A DNA stretch of 64,000 nucleotides, from the NCBI RefSeq assembly GCF_005434965.1, contig NZ_SKCI01000002.1, forward strand, positions 616,001 to 680,000. The letters are read 5' to 3'. This DNA comes from Marimonas lutisalis (GTDB lineage: Bacteria > Pseudomonadota > Alphaproteobacteria > Rhodobacterales > Rhodobacteraceae). The notes beneath the pieces were generated by a model. The model made no database searches and was not told where the DNA came from. It saw nothing but the letters and a program-made list of their open reading frames with translations. A program made the position numbers and the translations under genes. Below are positions 1 to 6,801 of the stretch, one piece after another. Position 1 is the stretch's first letter, and each line of letters starts with the position of its first letter.

Positions 1-201
1 CCTCAAATCGTACAACTGGTAGGGACTTTCGTCTTATGAACGGCAAGTGGCAACGGCAAAGGCGGGACCGTGGCCAATGAGGGCGACTTTGGTCTGAACG
101 GGGCAGGGACTTTCGGGCCGATGATCGCCGGACCTGGGACGGTGCAACGATTCGGCGAGGTGGGCCATTCTGAGGGCATCAGGTAACCGATGGAGATACC
201 G
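1..201. other. Upstream region with possible 3' remnant of a coding frame
   Basis: No gene is called here. In the plus frame ending with TAA at 184-186 there is an uninterrupted, protein-like reading from about position 40 (Gly/Asn-rich, including NEGDFGLNGAGTFGP), but a TGA at 37-39 in the same frame separates it from the window edge and there is no start codon with a ribosome-binding site. It could be the tail of a gene disrupted by a frameshift or stop, or chance. The GGAG at 192-195 is the likely ribosome-binding site of the next gene. Confidence 0.25.
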
Positions 202-882
202 ATGAAACCCGCATCTATTCTTGGAACGACAGCGATCCTGGCCCTGCTGGCACTTGCGCCCGGGGCCGTTTCGGCCGCCCGCAGCGTGGACGGCCCGGAG
301 ATACGCAGCTTTGACGCCCCGGCCGGTATGGTTCTGGCACAAGGCGGGCTGGCCGACGACATGCCCGGCGATGACCGCGGCGGACGCGGGCGCGGGCGCG
401 GTGCCGATGATGGCCCCGGCGATGACCGCGGTGGACGCGGGCGCGGCGCCGACGATGGGCCGGGTCATGACCGCGGTGGACGTGGTCGCGGTGCCGACGA
501 TGGGCCGGGTGACGATCATGGTGGGCGTGGGCGCGGTGGCGATGACGGCCCCGGCGACGATCACGGCGGACATGGGCGCGGCGGCGACGATCATGGCGGC
601 GGCCACGGCGGCGGGCATGGCGGCCACGGCGGTGACGATGGTGGCGGTCACGGCGGTGGGCATGGCGGCCATGGTGGTGATGATGGCGGCGGGCATGGTG
701 GTGACCATTCGTCGATTGCGCCGCTGCTGCCAGAACCGGCCTTTGCCACGCTTCTGCCGGAAGTGGCGACGCGCGAGAGCTTCGATGTCGCCAAGCGCGG
801 GCGTTCGAAGTCGCGGATTCCCGGTGGGTCGGGCTGTGACGATCCGCATGACCTGATCGAGCACCCCGAGTGCAGAGGGTGA
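202..882 (+). CDS. Exported Asp/Gly/His-rich tandem-repeat protein
   Basis: A 226-aa protein that begins with a clear Sec signal peptide (basic start, hydrophobic stretch about residues 6-22, Ala-rich cleavage region). Most of the middle is low-complexity: five imperfect copies of a 14-residue unit like DDGPGDDRGGRGRG, then His/Gly/Asp blocks such as GGHGGHGGDDGGG. The nucleotide repeat unit is about 42 bp. The C-terminus is non-repetitive and has two Cys residues near the end. The start at 202 is preferred over an in-frame ATG at 190 because GGAG lies 6 nt upstream of it. I do not recognise a family. The Asp/His density suggests divalent-metal binding (Ca, Zn, Ni or Cu) outside the cytoplasm, but this is inference. 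A strong terminator follows. Confidence 0.75.
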   Translation: MKPASILGTTAILALLALAPGAVSAARSVDGPEIRSFDAPAGMVLAQGGLADDMPGDDRGGRGRGRGADDGPGDDRGGRGRGADDGPGHDRGGRGRGADDGPGDDHGGRGRGGDDGPGDDHGGHGRGGDDHGGGHGGGHGGHGGDDGGGHGGGHGGHGGDDGGGHGGDHSSIAPLLPEPAFATLLPEVATRESFDVAKRGRSKSRIPGGSGCDDPHDLIEHPECRG

Positions 883-931
883 CAACGGTCCCGTTGGACC
901 GGCCCTGACCCGGGGCTGGTCCATCCCCCCA

Positions 932-970
932 GGGGCGGTGCGGCGGTTACGCCGTGCCGCCCCGCTTTTT
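932..970 (+). terminator. Intrinsic terminator
   Basis: A GC-rich stem (GGGGCGG then TGCGGCG, loop GTTA, CGCCGTG then CCGCCCC) is followed by GCTTTTTG. It lies 50 bp after the repeat protein and also separates it from the convergent porin gene. Confidence 0.8.
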
Positions 971-986
971 GTAGTGTCGTGGCTTA

Positions 987-1838
987 TCAGAAATCGAAGC
1001 GGATGCCGAAATCGGCAACGACGTTGCCCGCGACCGAGGCGACACCGCCCTGAACTGTCGCGCCACCGCCCAGATCGTGGCTGAGACCCAGCCCGAAATC
1101 CTCGCGGCCCCTGGTTGCGGAAAAGGCCGCCAGAACCTCGGTGGTGGCCGAGATTTCCCAGTTGAGAGAGGCGCCAAGCACGGTGCCCGCATCTTCCCGG
1201 GCGGCGATGAGGCCGGCCTTTCCCCATTCGAAATCGTGGGTGTAGGCAAGAACGGCGAGACCGTCGTCTGCCCGGCGGTTCGACGACTGGTAACCGATGG
1301 CGATCGTGCCTTGCCCCGTGGAATAGGCGAGGTGCGCTGCCGTCCGGGATCGGCCCCTGGTGTCGGAATGCGATGCGGCGACCTGAACGGCCCCCCGAGA
1401 ATAGCGCAGGCTGACACCATCCCGGCCCGGGCCGGAGCTGTCGTATTCGTCGAAGCCGGCACGCAGGACCTGGGCCTGGTTCATGAGATCCGTCAGCCCC
1501 GGTTCGGCGCCATAGAACCCGGGCATCGTGTCGATCGCGCCCGCAACATTGCCGACGTCGAAGCGGAGCGGCCCCGACCGCAAGGTGAACCGCGCCCCGT
1601 TGAACATGGCGGTGCCGCCGTCATCTGCCTGCAGGCGCAGGCGAAAGGACAGTTCGAGCCCGTTGTCTGCGCTGGTTTCGCCGTCGAGGCTGAGACGCAA
1701 CCGCGATGTCGGTTCCAACTTGCCCTTGGACTCGTCATAAAACGCGCCGAAACGGCCGTAGCCGTCGAAGCGTAGCTCGGCCACTGCCGGAATCGCGAGC
1801 GTTGCGCCGATCAGGGCGGCGAGTGTCGCCGTTCTCAT
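987..1838 (-). CDS. Outer-membrane porin, Rhodobacter type
   Basis: A 283-aa protein with an N-terminal signal peptide (MRTATLAALIGATLAIPAVA, cleavage about residue 20). Alternating-hydrophobicity beta-strand segments run to the end, and the C-terminus is DFGIRFDF with the terminal Phe typical of proteins assembled by the Bam machinery. Length and style match the compact general-diffusion porins of Rhodobacterales. The ATG at 1838 was chosen over upstream in-frame starts because GAGG lies 7 nt upstream and it gives a proper signal peptide. It follows the VTC gene but is separated from it by an intrinsic terminator, so it is probably transcribed on its own. Substrate specificity cannot be read from the sequence. 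Confidence 0.85.
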   Translation of the reverse strand: MRTATLAALIGATLAIPAVAELRFDGYGRFGAFYDESKGKLEPTSRLRLSLDGETSADNGLELSFRLRLQADDGGTAMFNGARFTLRSGPLRFDVGNVAGAIDTMPGFYGAEPGLTDLMNQAQVLRAGFDEYDSSGPGRDGVSLRYSRGAVQVAASHSDTRGRSRTAAHLAYSTGQGTIAIGYQSSNRRADDGLAVLAYTHDFEWGKAGLIAAREDAGTVLGASLNWEISATTEVLAAFSATRGREDFGLGLSHDLGGGATVQGGVASVAGNVVADFGIRFDF

Positions 1839-1880
1839 GTGCCTACCTCGTACCCACGGACCTGTTCGCCGGTCACTTAT

Positions 1881-1913
1881 GGAAAAAGCCCGTCCAGCAT
1901 TAACCGGACGGGC
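1881..1913 (-). terminator. Intrinsic terminator after the VTC gene
   Basis: Read on the minus strand this is a perfect GCCCGTCC / GGACGGGC hairpin (arms 1888-1895 and 1906-1913) followed directly by TTTTT. It ends the DUF4956-VTC transcript. Confidence 0.9.
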
Positions 1914-1957
1914 CATTTCCGGGACCAGACCAAAGTCTGATCTTTTCCTTCCGCGCG

Positions 1958-2797
1958 TCATGCTGCGCGGGCCAGCGTGCGGGCCTGCAAGGCGAGTTTC
2001 GTTCCCTCGACCAGCCGCAGGCGGCGCATGGTCGGCATGAAGCGGTTCCAGCGCGAAACCTCGCCCAGGGCGGCCATGCCGATGCAGTATTTGGAGCATT
2101 TCTTGGTCGGCCGGGCCTGCATGGCGCGCAACGCCTTGTCCGCGAAGCCGCGTCCGAGGGCGGACTTGGTTTCGACGATGAACACGTCCTGCGGGGCGTC
2201 GAGCGATTTTTCCGCCGTGCGGAACCTGAGCTGCCCGTCGATCGTCATCCGTTCGCCGCCCGATTTCGCGACAAGCGTGATCCGCTGGTACTGGATGTCG
2301 AGGGCGGCGCGCAGGTCATACTCGAACGGTTTGCCGTAATGGCCGGAATAGATGCCGGCGGCATAGGCGTAGGCGCCGGGCGTCAGTGCGCCCAGGTTGG
2401 CGGGGTCGTAGGACTGGCGGTTCTTGATCGTCATGCCGCGGCGGCCCTTGACCTTGACCTCGAGAAAGCAGAGCCCGGCATCGGAATAGCGGCGCACCCG
2501 CACCTTGAAGCCTTTGCGCAGCCCCTGGTGGTGTTCGTAATAGGCGCTGCGCGCGGGATCGTCGAAATAGCGGGTGTCGTAGGTGAAGGCCCGGCGGTCC
2601 TCGATTTCGAGGATGTCGAACTCCTCGAGCAGGGCCGGCCGGATGCTTTCGAGCGACCAGCGATCGACCACGTACTTGTTGTCGATACGCGACATCATTT
2701 CGGCCTTCTGGTTCAGCGCATCGAGCGAGATGGGGGTGAATTCATCCGTCAGCCACCGGAGCGCGCTGTCCTGGCAATGCATTTTCATCATGTTCAT
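1958..2797 (-). CDS. VTC-domain protein (polyphosphate polymerase superfamily)
   Basis: A 279-aa member of the VTC/CYTH-like superfamily, whose eukaryotic members polymerise ATP-derived phosphate into polyphosphate inside a basic tunnel. Visible tunnel-type motifs are RIDNKYV (R37, D39, K41), KVRVRRY (about 98-104) and FLEVKVKGRRG (E113, K115), followed by late basic residues and a conserved Glu/Lys (VETKSALG). The ATG at 2797 has a good GAGGAG ribosome-binding site, and the gene sits 11 nt after the DUF4956 gene, its usual bacterial partner. No transmembrane segment is seen, so the partner probably provides the membrane link. Catalytic activity of bacterial two-gene versions is inference. 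An upstream Pho-box-like repeat would fit phosphate control. Confidence 0.85.
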   Translation of the reverse strand: MNMMKMHCQDSALRWLTDEFTPISLDALNQKAEMMSRIDNKYVVDRWSLESIRPALLEEFDILEIEDRRAFTYDTRYFDDPARSAYYEHHQGLRKGFKVRVRRYSDAGLCFLEVKVKGRRGMTIKNRQSYDPANLGALTPGAYAYAAGIYSGHYGKPFEYDLRAALDIQYQRITLVAKSGGERMTIDGQLRFRTAEKSLDAPQDVFIVETKSALGRGFADKALRAMQARPTKKCSKYCIGMAALGEVSRWNRFMPTMRRLRLVEGTKLALQARTLARAA

Positions 2798-2808
2798 GGG
2801 AGGGCTCC

Positions 2809-3384
2809 TCAGTTGCGGTAGAAGACGTTGATGCGGGCCATGTCGTTGACGTAGTTCAGTTCGACGATCTGGAAGGTCATCACGTCGACCCCGAGCCGTT
2901 CGGACAGGGCGGCGCGGGTCTTTTCGGTGTCCGAAAGGATCTCGGGGTCGATGGCGTCCAGGGTCAGCTTGGCTCCGTGAGCGGATTTGAGCATACTGGG
3001 ATGATCCAGCACCCAAGCGGCCAGCAGGACGAAGGCGGTGATCAGGAAGACCATCATCAGGCCGGTGCCGACGACCGAGCAGATCACGGCGATGGCGATC
3101 GCGCCGAAGAAATACGCGATTTCGATCTTCTCGATCTGTTCCGATCGCAGGCTGAACAGGGCCAGGATCGCGAAGAGACCGAAGCCCGCGGCCACCGAGA
3201 ACTGCACGCTGGACAGGATGGTCAGCACGGCGAAGGCGAAGATGTTGAACATCGAGGCCGTGGTGGCGAGTTCGCGGTCGCGGTAGCGGCGGTAATACAA
3301 GCCGAAGATCAACACGCCCATCGCGGCGACATCGATCAGGAACCTGGCGAGAAGTTCCCAGACGGGGGCAAGAATTTCAAACAT
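2809..3384 (-). CDS. DUF4956 membrane protein
   Basis: A 191-aa protein with hydrophobic segments at about residues 15-31, 44-60, 62-77 and 88-125, followed by a soluble C-terminal domain of about 65 residues ending in a beta-rich stretch. This layout and the motifs FSLRSEQIEKIEIAYFF and LNYVNDMARINVFYRN match DUF4956, a family repeatedly found next to VTC-domain proteins. It probably anchors or channels the product of the polyphosphate polymerase-like partner at the inner membrane. It is the first gene of the two-gene operon. The region upstream of its start carries a triple 11-bp direct repeat resembling a Pho box. Confidence 0.85.
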   Translation of the reverse strand: MFEILAPVWELLARFLIDVAAMGVLIFGLYYRRYRDRELATTASMFNIFAFAVLTILSSVQFSVAAGFGLFAILALFSLRSEQIEKIEIAYFFGAIAIAVICSVVGTGLMMVFLITAFVLLAAWVLDHPSMLKSAHGAKLTLDAIDPEILSDTEKTRAALSERLGVDVMTFQIVELNYVNDMARINVFYRN

Positions 3385-3430
3385 TGATGGGTCTTTCCTG
3401 GTGTTGGGGATCCGACGACCCGGACCGCCG

Positions 3431-3463
3431 CGTTACATTTCCGTTACAGAACTGTCACAAAGC
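3431..3463. promoter_or_regulatory. Putative Pho box (PhoB operator), three 11-bp units
   Basis: Three consecutive units in 11-bp phase: cGTTACAtttc (3431), cGTTACAgaac (3442), tGTCACAaagc (3453). PhoB boxes are known to be 11-bp direct repeats with a TGTCAY-like half. The site lies about 50 bp upstream of the DUF4956 start and also upstream of the divergent phosphodiesterase. The last unit fits the consensus well and the first two are degenerate, so this is a moderate call. Confidence 0.5.
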
Positions 3464-3641
3464 GATGGGGCGGGCTTCGGCACGAGGTCCGCCCAAAGTT
3501 CGGACCAATGTCCGAGCGCGTGTCCGCGCTTCGTCCGATCATCTTTGGTGGGTGTGTTGCATTGGTGCCGATCCCGGATCGGCAGGGTCTGGTGCGCCGG
3601 GGGCGGCTGTGGTTCTATCGCGCAAAACCGGGAGGACGCCC

Positions 3642-4478
3642 TTGGACCGCAAATTGCTATTGATCATCATCGACGGGGTGCCGCTGCGCAACTTCCGCAG
3701 GCTGTTCGGGAATCTTGAAGGCTGGGTGGACAGCGGCGAGGCGCAGCGCTGGGTGCATCGTGCGGTGCTGCCGTCAATCTCGGCCAGTTGCTATGCCTCG
3801 ATCCACACCGGCGTGAGCCCGCAGGTGCACGGCTGCACCGGCAACGGCAACGTGTTTCGGCTGGCCCAGCCCGACGTGTTTTCACAGGTGCGCAAGGCGG
3901 GCGGCGTGACCGGGGCGGTGGCGCATTCGTTCTGGAGCGAGTTCTTCAACCGCGCGCCCTTCGATTACGTGCGCGACATCGAGTATGACGAACCCGAGAG
4001 CGACACGATCAACCACGGCCGGTTTCACACCATGACGGGCTATGGCCTGATCAACCAGATGACGCCCTCGGACGTGGACCTGTTCGCGACGCTGACCATG
4101 CTATGCCAGCGTTACGGCCTGAATTACGGGATGCTGCATACCTGCACGCTGGACAGCATGGGCCACAGGTTTTTCCACGACTGCCAAGAAATGGACCATG
4201 CCTGCGCGGTGATGGACGAGATGCTGGCGCCGTTCATCCCGAAATGGCGGGCGGCGGGATACGAGGTGATCGTGACGGCCGATCATGGCCAGGACGAGCG
4301 TGGCCATCACGGCGGGCGGGGCGATCTGCAGCAGCTGACGGCGATGTATTATTTCGGCGAGGGCCGGGGGCCGGAGCGCGATACCGAGATCGACCAGCTG
4401 CAGCTGGCGCCGACGATCCTGAGCCGGCTGGGTGCCGAACTGCCCGAAACGATGCGGGGCGAGGTGTTCCTGACCTAG
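3642..4478 (+). CDS. Type I phosphodiesterase / nucleotide pyrophosphatase family protein
   Basis: A 278-aa alkaline-phosphatase-superfamily hydrolase. The first metal-binding Asp is in LLLIIIDGVP (about residue 11), a Ser/Thr nucleophile region follows in SISASCYASIHTG (46-57), and the second metal site is TADHGQDERGHHGG with the expected Asp-His pair and a downstream His. No signal peptide is visible. The start is TTG at 3642: GGAGG at 3631-3635 sits 6 nt upstream and homology-like sequence begins exactly there, while upstream in-frame ATG codons would add unconserved Arg-rich sequence. Substrate (nucleotide, phosphonate or phospholipid-like diester) is unknown. Divergent from the polyphosphate-related pair and possibly under the same phosphate control. 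Confidence 0.8.
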   Translation: MDRKLLLIIIDGVPLRNFRRLFGNLEGWVDSGEAQRWVHRAVLPSISASCYASIHTGVSPQVHGCTGNGNVFRLAQPDVFSQVRKAGGVTGAVAHSFWSEFFNRAPFDYVRDIEYDEPESDTINHGRFHTMTGYGLINQMTPSDVDLFATLTMLCQRYGLNYGMLHTCTLDSMGHRFFHDCQEMDHACAVMDEMLAPFIPKWRAAGYEVIVTADHGQDERGHHGGRGDLQQLTAMYYFGEGRGPERDTEIDQLQLAPTILSRLGAELPETMRGEVFLT

Positions 4479-4479
4479 G

Positions 4480-4601
4480 CCGCCCCCCGGGACGCGCCGC
4501 CCACCCACCCGCCCCGTCGCGCCCCGGGGGGCGGGTAGATTTTCGAGCGGTTGGGGCTGCCGCGACCGGTGGGCCAATGAGTATTTTCACCAAGAAAGAG
4601 C
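4480..4601. repeat. Composite intergenic repeat, copy A (G-quadruplex-loop hairpin plus GAGTATTT motif)
   Basis: It begins one base after the TAG at 4476-4478. Arms 4480-4496 and 4518-4534 pair at 16 of 17 positions. The loop contains CCCaCCCaCCCgCCCC (4500-4515), so the minus strand has four G-runs with 1-nt spacers. 45 nt after the hairpin comes GAGTATTTTCACCAAGAAAGAGC (4579-4601), found in related form at 13863, 39874 and 49301. Its ATG-containing form can be read as a false peptide start MSIFTKKE. Confidence 0.8.
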
Positions 4602-4611
4602 GAGTGGCGCG

Positions 4612-4797
4612 TCAGGCCCAGAGATCGGAGACGGTAAAGCCCGCGCCCAGCGGATCGGTGGGGTCGATCATGCTATTGGCCATGCCGGTGATCCAGCCCT
4701 GGCCCGAGATCGTGGGCACGATGGCCGGGTAGGGACCGATCTGCGTGATCTCCTCGATGCGGCCGGTGAAGGTGGTGCCGATCGCCTGTGGGGTGGA
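4612..4797 (-). pseudogene. Proline racemase / 4-hydroxyproline epimerase, 3' fragment only
   Basis: The last ~61 codons of a PrpF-unrelated, proline-racemase-family enzyme remain, ending in TGA at 4612-4614. The family's C-terminal signature is clear: IGTTFTGRIEE, then YPAIVPTISGQGWITG, then DPTDPLGAGFTVSDLW. Upstream of about 4797 the frame stays open but no longer resembles the family. Instead the opposite strand there encodes the tail of an RTX protein. The N-terminal two-thirds, including both catalytic cysteines, is gone, so no racemase is made. This is a deletion or recombination scar. Confidence 0.75.
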
Positions 4798-5088
4798 CAG
4801 GGGCAGGACAACTTTGTCTTCCGTAGCGGCGATGGCAACGACGTGATCCACGACTTCGACACCGGAATCTGGGGCTCCTGGCATGGGTGCGGCTGGTTCT
4901 TCGGGGCGCCGTCGTATGGTGATGTGATCACGCTGGATGTCAAAGGCATCGACAGTTTCGAAGACCTGATGCAGCACGCGGAGCACAAGCGCGGCAGCGT
5001 CGTGTTCGATCTGGGCGAAGATGATAGCCTGAAGCTCAAGGGAACCCGGCTTCACCAACTGGATGTGGATGACTTCATCTTTGTCTGA
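4795..5088 (+). pseudogene. RTX-type calcium-binding protein, 3' fragment only
   Basis: From about 4795 the plus strand reads GGQGQDNFVF, then SGDGNDVIHDFD, which is the terminal Ca-binding nonapeptide plus the bridging motif of RTX exoproteins. It continues to DSFEDLMQHA, VVFDLGEDDSLKLKG and the typical end LDVDDFIFV (TGA at 5086-5088). A GTG at 4843 could start an 81-residue peptide but has no convincing ribosome-binding site. The long N-terminal part of an exported RTX protein is absent, so it is a remnant. It joins the truncated proline racemase tail-inward at about 4782-4797. Confidence 0.7.
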
Positions 5089-5101
5089 ATGTGATGACTG
5101 G

Positions 5102-5127
5102 GCGGGCGGCTGGAAAGAGCCGCCCGC
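5102..5127. terminator. Hairpin between convergent genes
   Basis: A perfect 10-bp stem GCGGGCGGCT / AGCCGCCCGC with a 6-nt loop lies between the RTX remnant and the stop of dtd. There is no T-tract on either side, so it is at best a weak bidirectional terminator. Confidence 0.4.
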
Positions 5128-5565
5128 TCAACTCTCCATCCAGATCGTGACCGGCCCATCATTGAGCAGACGCACCTTCATGTCGGCGCCGAACTGGCCC
5201 GTCTCGGCCGGTACGCCCAGTGCCGCGAGGTGGCGGGCGAAATGCAGGTAAAGCCGTTCGCCGTCGGCAGGCGCGGCGGCCGTGGAAAACCCCGGGCGAT
5301 TCCCGCGCGAGGTATCGGCCGCCAGCGTGAATTGCGAAACCACCAGGGCCGAACCGCCGGTATCGAGCACGGAGCGGTTCATCTTGCCGGCGTCATCGGT
5401 GAAGATGCGCAGTTTCGAGATTTTCGTGGCCAGCTGTTCGGCCTGCGCCTCGCTATCGCCCTGCATGGCGCAGACGAGGATCAGAAGGCCCGGCCCGGTC
5501 TGGCCGATGATCTGTCCGTCGACGGTGACGGAGGCTTCGGTGACACGTTGAAGCAATGCGCGCAT
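5128..5565 (-). CDS. dtd: D-aminoacyl-tRNA deacylase
   Basis: A 145-aa protein of normal DTD length. It hydrolyses D-amino acids from mischarged tRNA (and glycine from tRNA-Ala), recycling the tRNA in the cytoplasm. Family motifs are the N-terminal [15 protein letters not shown], the SQFTLAAD active-site motif, and the Gly-cisPro motif near the C-terminus in [11 protein letters not shown]. The ATG at 5565 is preceded by AAGGAT and gives the canonical N-terminus; an in-frame upstream start would add 12 unconserved residues. It stands alone and is divergent from the small heat-shock gene. Confidence 0.95.
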   Translation of the reverse strand: MRALLQRVTEASVTVDGQIIGQTGPGLLILVCAMQGDSEAQAEQLATKISKLRIFTDDAGKMNRSVLDTGGSALVVSQFTLAADTSRGNRPGFSTAAAPADGERLYLHFARHLAALGVPAETGQFGADMKVRLLNDGPVTIWMES

Positions 5566-5661
5566 CGGGCATCCTTTCTGTTCGGATTTGGCCGAAATCA
5601 ATGCAGCGGATCGCGGCCGGTTTTAGAATTCGACCTGTAGACATGGAAAGGAGTGCCCACA

Positions 5662-6078
5662 ATGGTTGAGAAATCACATACGGCGGGCCTGTGGCCCTCG
5701 ATTTACGAACCGCTGCGCAACTTCGGCGCGCGGGTTGCGGACTGGCTGGCGCCGGCCTCGGATGCGAGTTCCACCGAGGATGCCTATCGCATTACCATGG
5801 AACTGCCGGGCGTCGAGGAAAAGGACATCGATATCTCGGTCAATTCCGGGGTGGTCAGCGTGAAGGGCGAGAAGACTGCCGAGCGCGAGGAGAAGGGCGA
5901 GACCTGGTTCTTTTCGGAGCGGCAATACGGGGCGTTTTCACGCTCGTTCCGCCTGCCGGAGGATGCCGATGACGGCAAGGTGGAGGCGCATCTGAAGGAT
6001 GGGGTCCTGACGATCACCGTGCCCAAGCGGGCGGCGGAGAGCCCTGAGGCCAAGAAGGTGCAGATCCGGCGCGGGTAG
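5662..6078 (+). CDS. Small heat-shock protein, Hsp20 family
   Basis: A 138-aa alpha-crystallin-type chaperone that binds unfolding proteins without ATP. The alpha-crystallin domain runs from about residue 45 (YRITMELPGVEEKDIDISV) to about 130, including the hallmark DGVLTITVPKR near the end. The N-terminal arm is about 40 residues and the C-terminal tail (KKVQIRRG) retains an I-x-(I/V)-like anchor. The ATG at 5662 lies 8 nt after AAGGAG; a GTG at 5653 overlaps that site and is unlikely. A GC hairpin follows. Confidence 0.92.
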   Translation: MVEKSHTAGLWPSIYEPLRNFGARVADWLAPASDASSTEDAYRITMELPGVEEKDIDISVNSGVVSVKGEKTAEREEKGETWFFSERQYGAFSRSFRLPEDADDGKVEAHLKDGVLTITVPKRAAESPEAKKVQIRRG

Positions 6079-6089
6079 AGCGCCACGCT

Positions 6090-6115
6090 GGCCCCGGGCG
6101 ATGGACCCCGGGGCC
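6090..6115 (+). terminator. Possible terminator after Hsp20
   Basis: A stem of GGCCCCGGG / CCCGGGGCC with an 8-nt loop lies 11 bp downstream of the stop. Only GGTTT follows, so the U-tract is poor. Confidence 0.4.
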
Positions 6116-6126
6116 GGTTTGCCGGC

Positions 6127-6801
6127 TTAACCTTCGCGCCACTCCAGCACTTCGCCCAGCGGCGCGCGTTCGGTGCGGAAGGCGTTGGCGGGGTGGTCGG
6201 CGTCCTCATAGCCGAAGGAGATGGCGGCGAGCACGAGCCGGTTGTCGGGAATGCCGAAGAATTCGTGCACGAAGCGGCCGTGCCCTGCCACCGCCGCCTG
6301 CGGGATCGTGGCGACGCCAAGCGCCTGCGCCGCGAGGCAGAAAGCGGTGATGAACCCGCCGCAATCCATCACGCCATAGGTGCCGAGATCGGCCTCGGAG
6401 GTGATGATCGCCACATGGGGCGCGCCGAAAAGGCGGAAGTTTTCCATCATCTGCCGGCCCGAGCCTTCCCGGTCGCCCTTCTCGATGCCCACGGCCTCGT
6501 AGAGCTGCCAGCCGCAGGTGCGGCGGCGATCCTTGTAGAGACCGGTATATTGCCTGGGCCAGTCGAGATCGGGCTGGGAGCTGTTCGAGGCGGCTTGGGC
6601 GAAAAGCGCCTCGCGGAAGCGGTCGGTCTCATCCCCGGAGGTGACGAGGACCTGCCAGGGCTGGGCATTGCACCAGCTGGGCACGCGGCCGGCGGCGGTG
6701 ACGATCTGTTCCACGGTGGCGCGCGGCACCGGATCGGATTTGAATGCGCGGCAGGAATAGCGCGAGGTCAGGATGTCGGTGAGCGTGTCGAAGGCGGTCA
6801 T
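6127..6801 (-). CDS. Nitroreductase family oxidoreductase
   Basis: A 224-aa FMN-dependent nitroreductase-like flavoprotein. Family signatures are SRYSCRAFKSDPVP near residues 14-27 (FMN phosphate contacts), PSWCNAQPWQVLV (about 41-53) and a late GLATIP-like motif, here LGVATIPQAAVAG. It probably transfers electrons from NAD(P)H to quinones, nitro compounds or enones; the substrate is unknown. It is the last gene of the long minus-strand operon and its ATG overlaps the stop of the zinc-ribbon gene by 4 bp, so translation is coupled. Whether it works with that membrane complex or is just co-transcribed cannot be decided. Confidence 0.88.
   Translation of the reverse strand: MTAFDTLTDILTSRYSCRAFKSDPVPRATVEQIVTAAGRVPSWCNAQPWQVLVTSGDETDRFREALFAQAASNSSQPDLDWPRQYTGLYKDRRRTCGWQLYEAVGIEKGDREGSGRQMMENFRLFGAPHVAIITSEADLGTYGVMDCGGFITAFCLAAQALGVATIPQAAVAGHGRFVHEFFGIPDNRLVLAAISFGYEDADHPANAFRTERAPLGEVLEWREG

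Noticed and set aside
370-700. Regular ~42-bp repeats resembling a CRISPR array
   Set aside because: Units are contiguous, without spacers, and encode a continuous low-complexity peptide in frame. There are no cas genes.
4578-4620. Apparent gene start reading MSIFTKKE and similar starts at 49299
   Set aside because: These come from the dispersed GAGTATTTTCACCAAGAAAGA repeat. The frames end soon, are not conserved as proteins, and occur in several places in the same DNA element.
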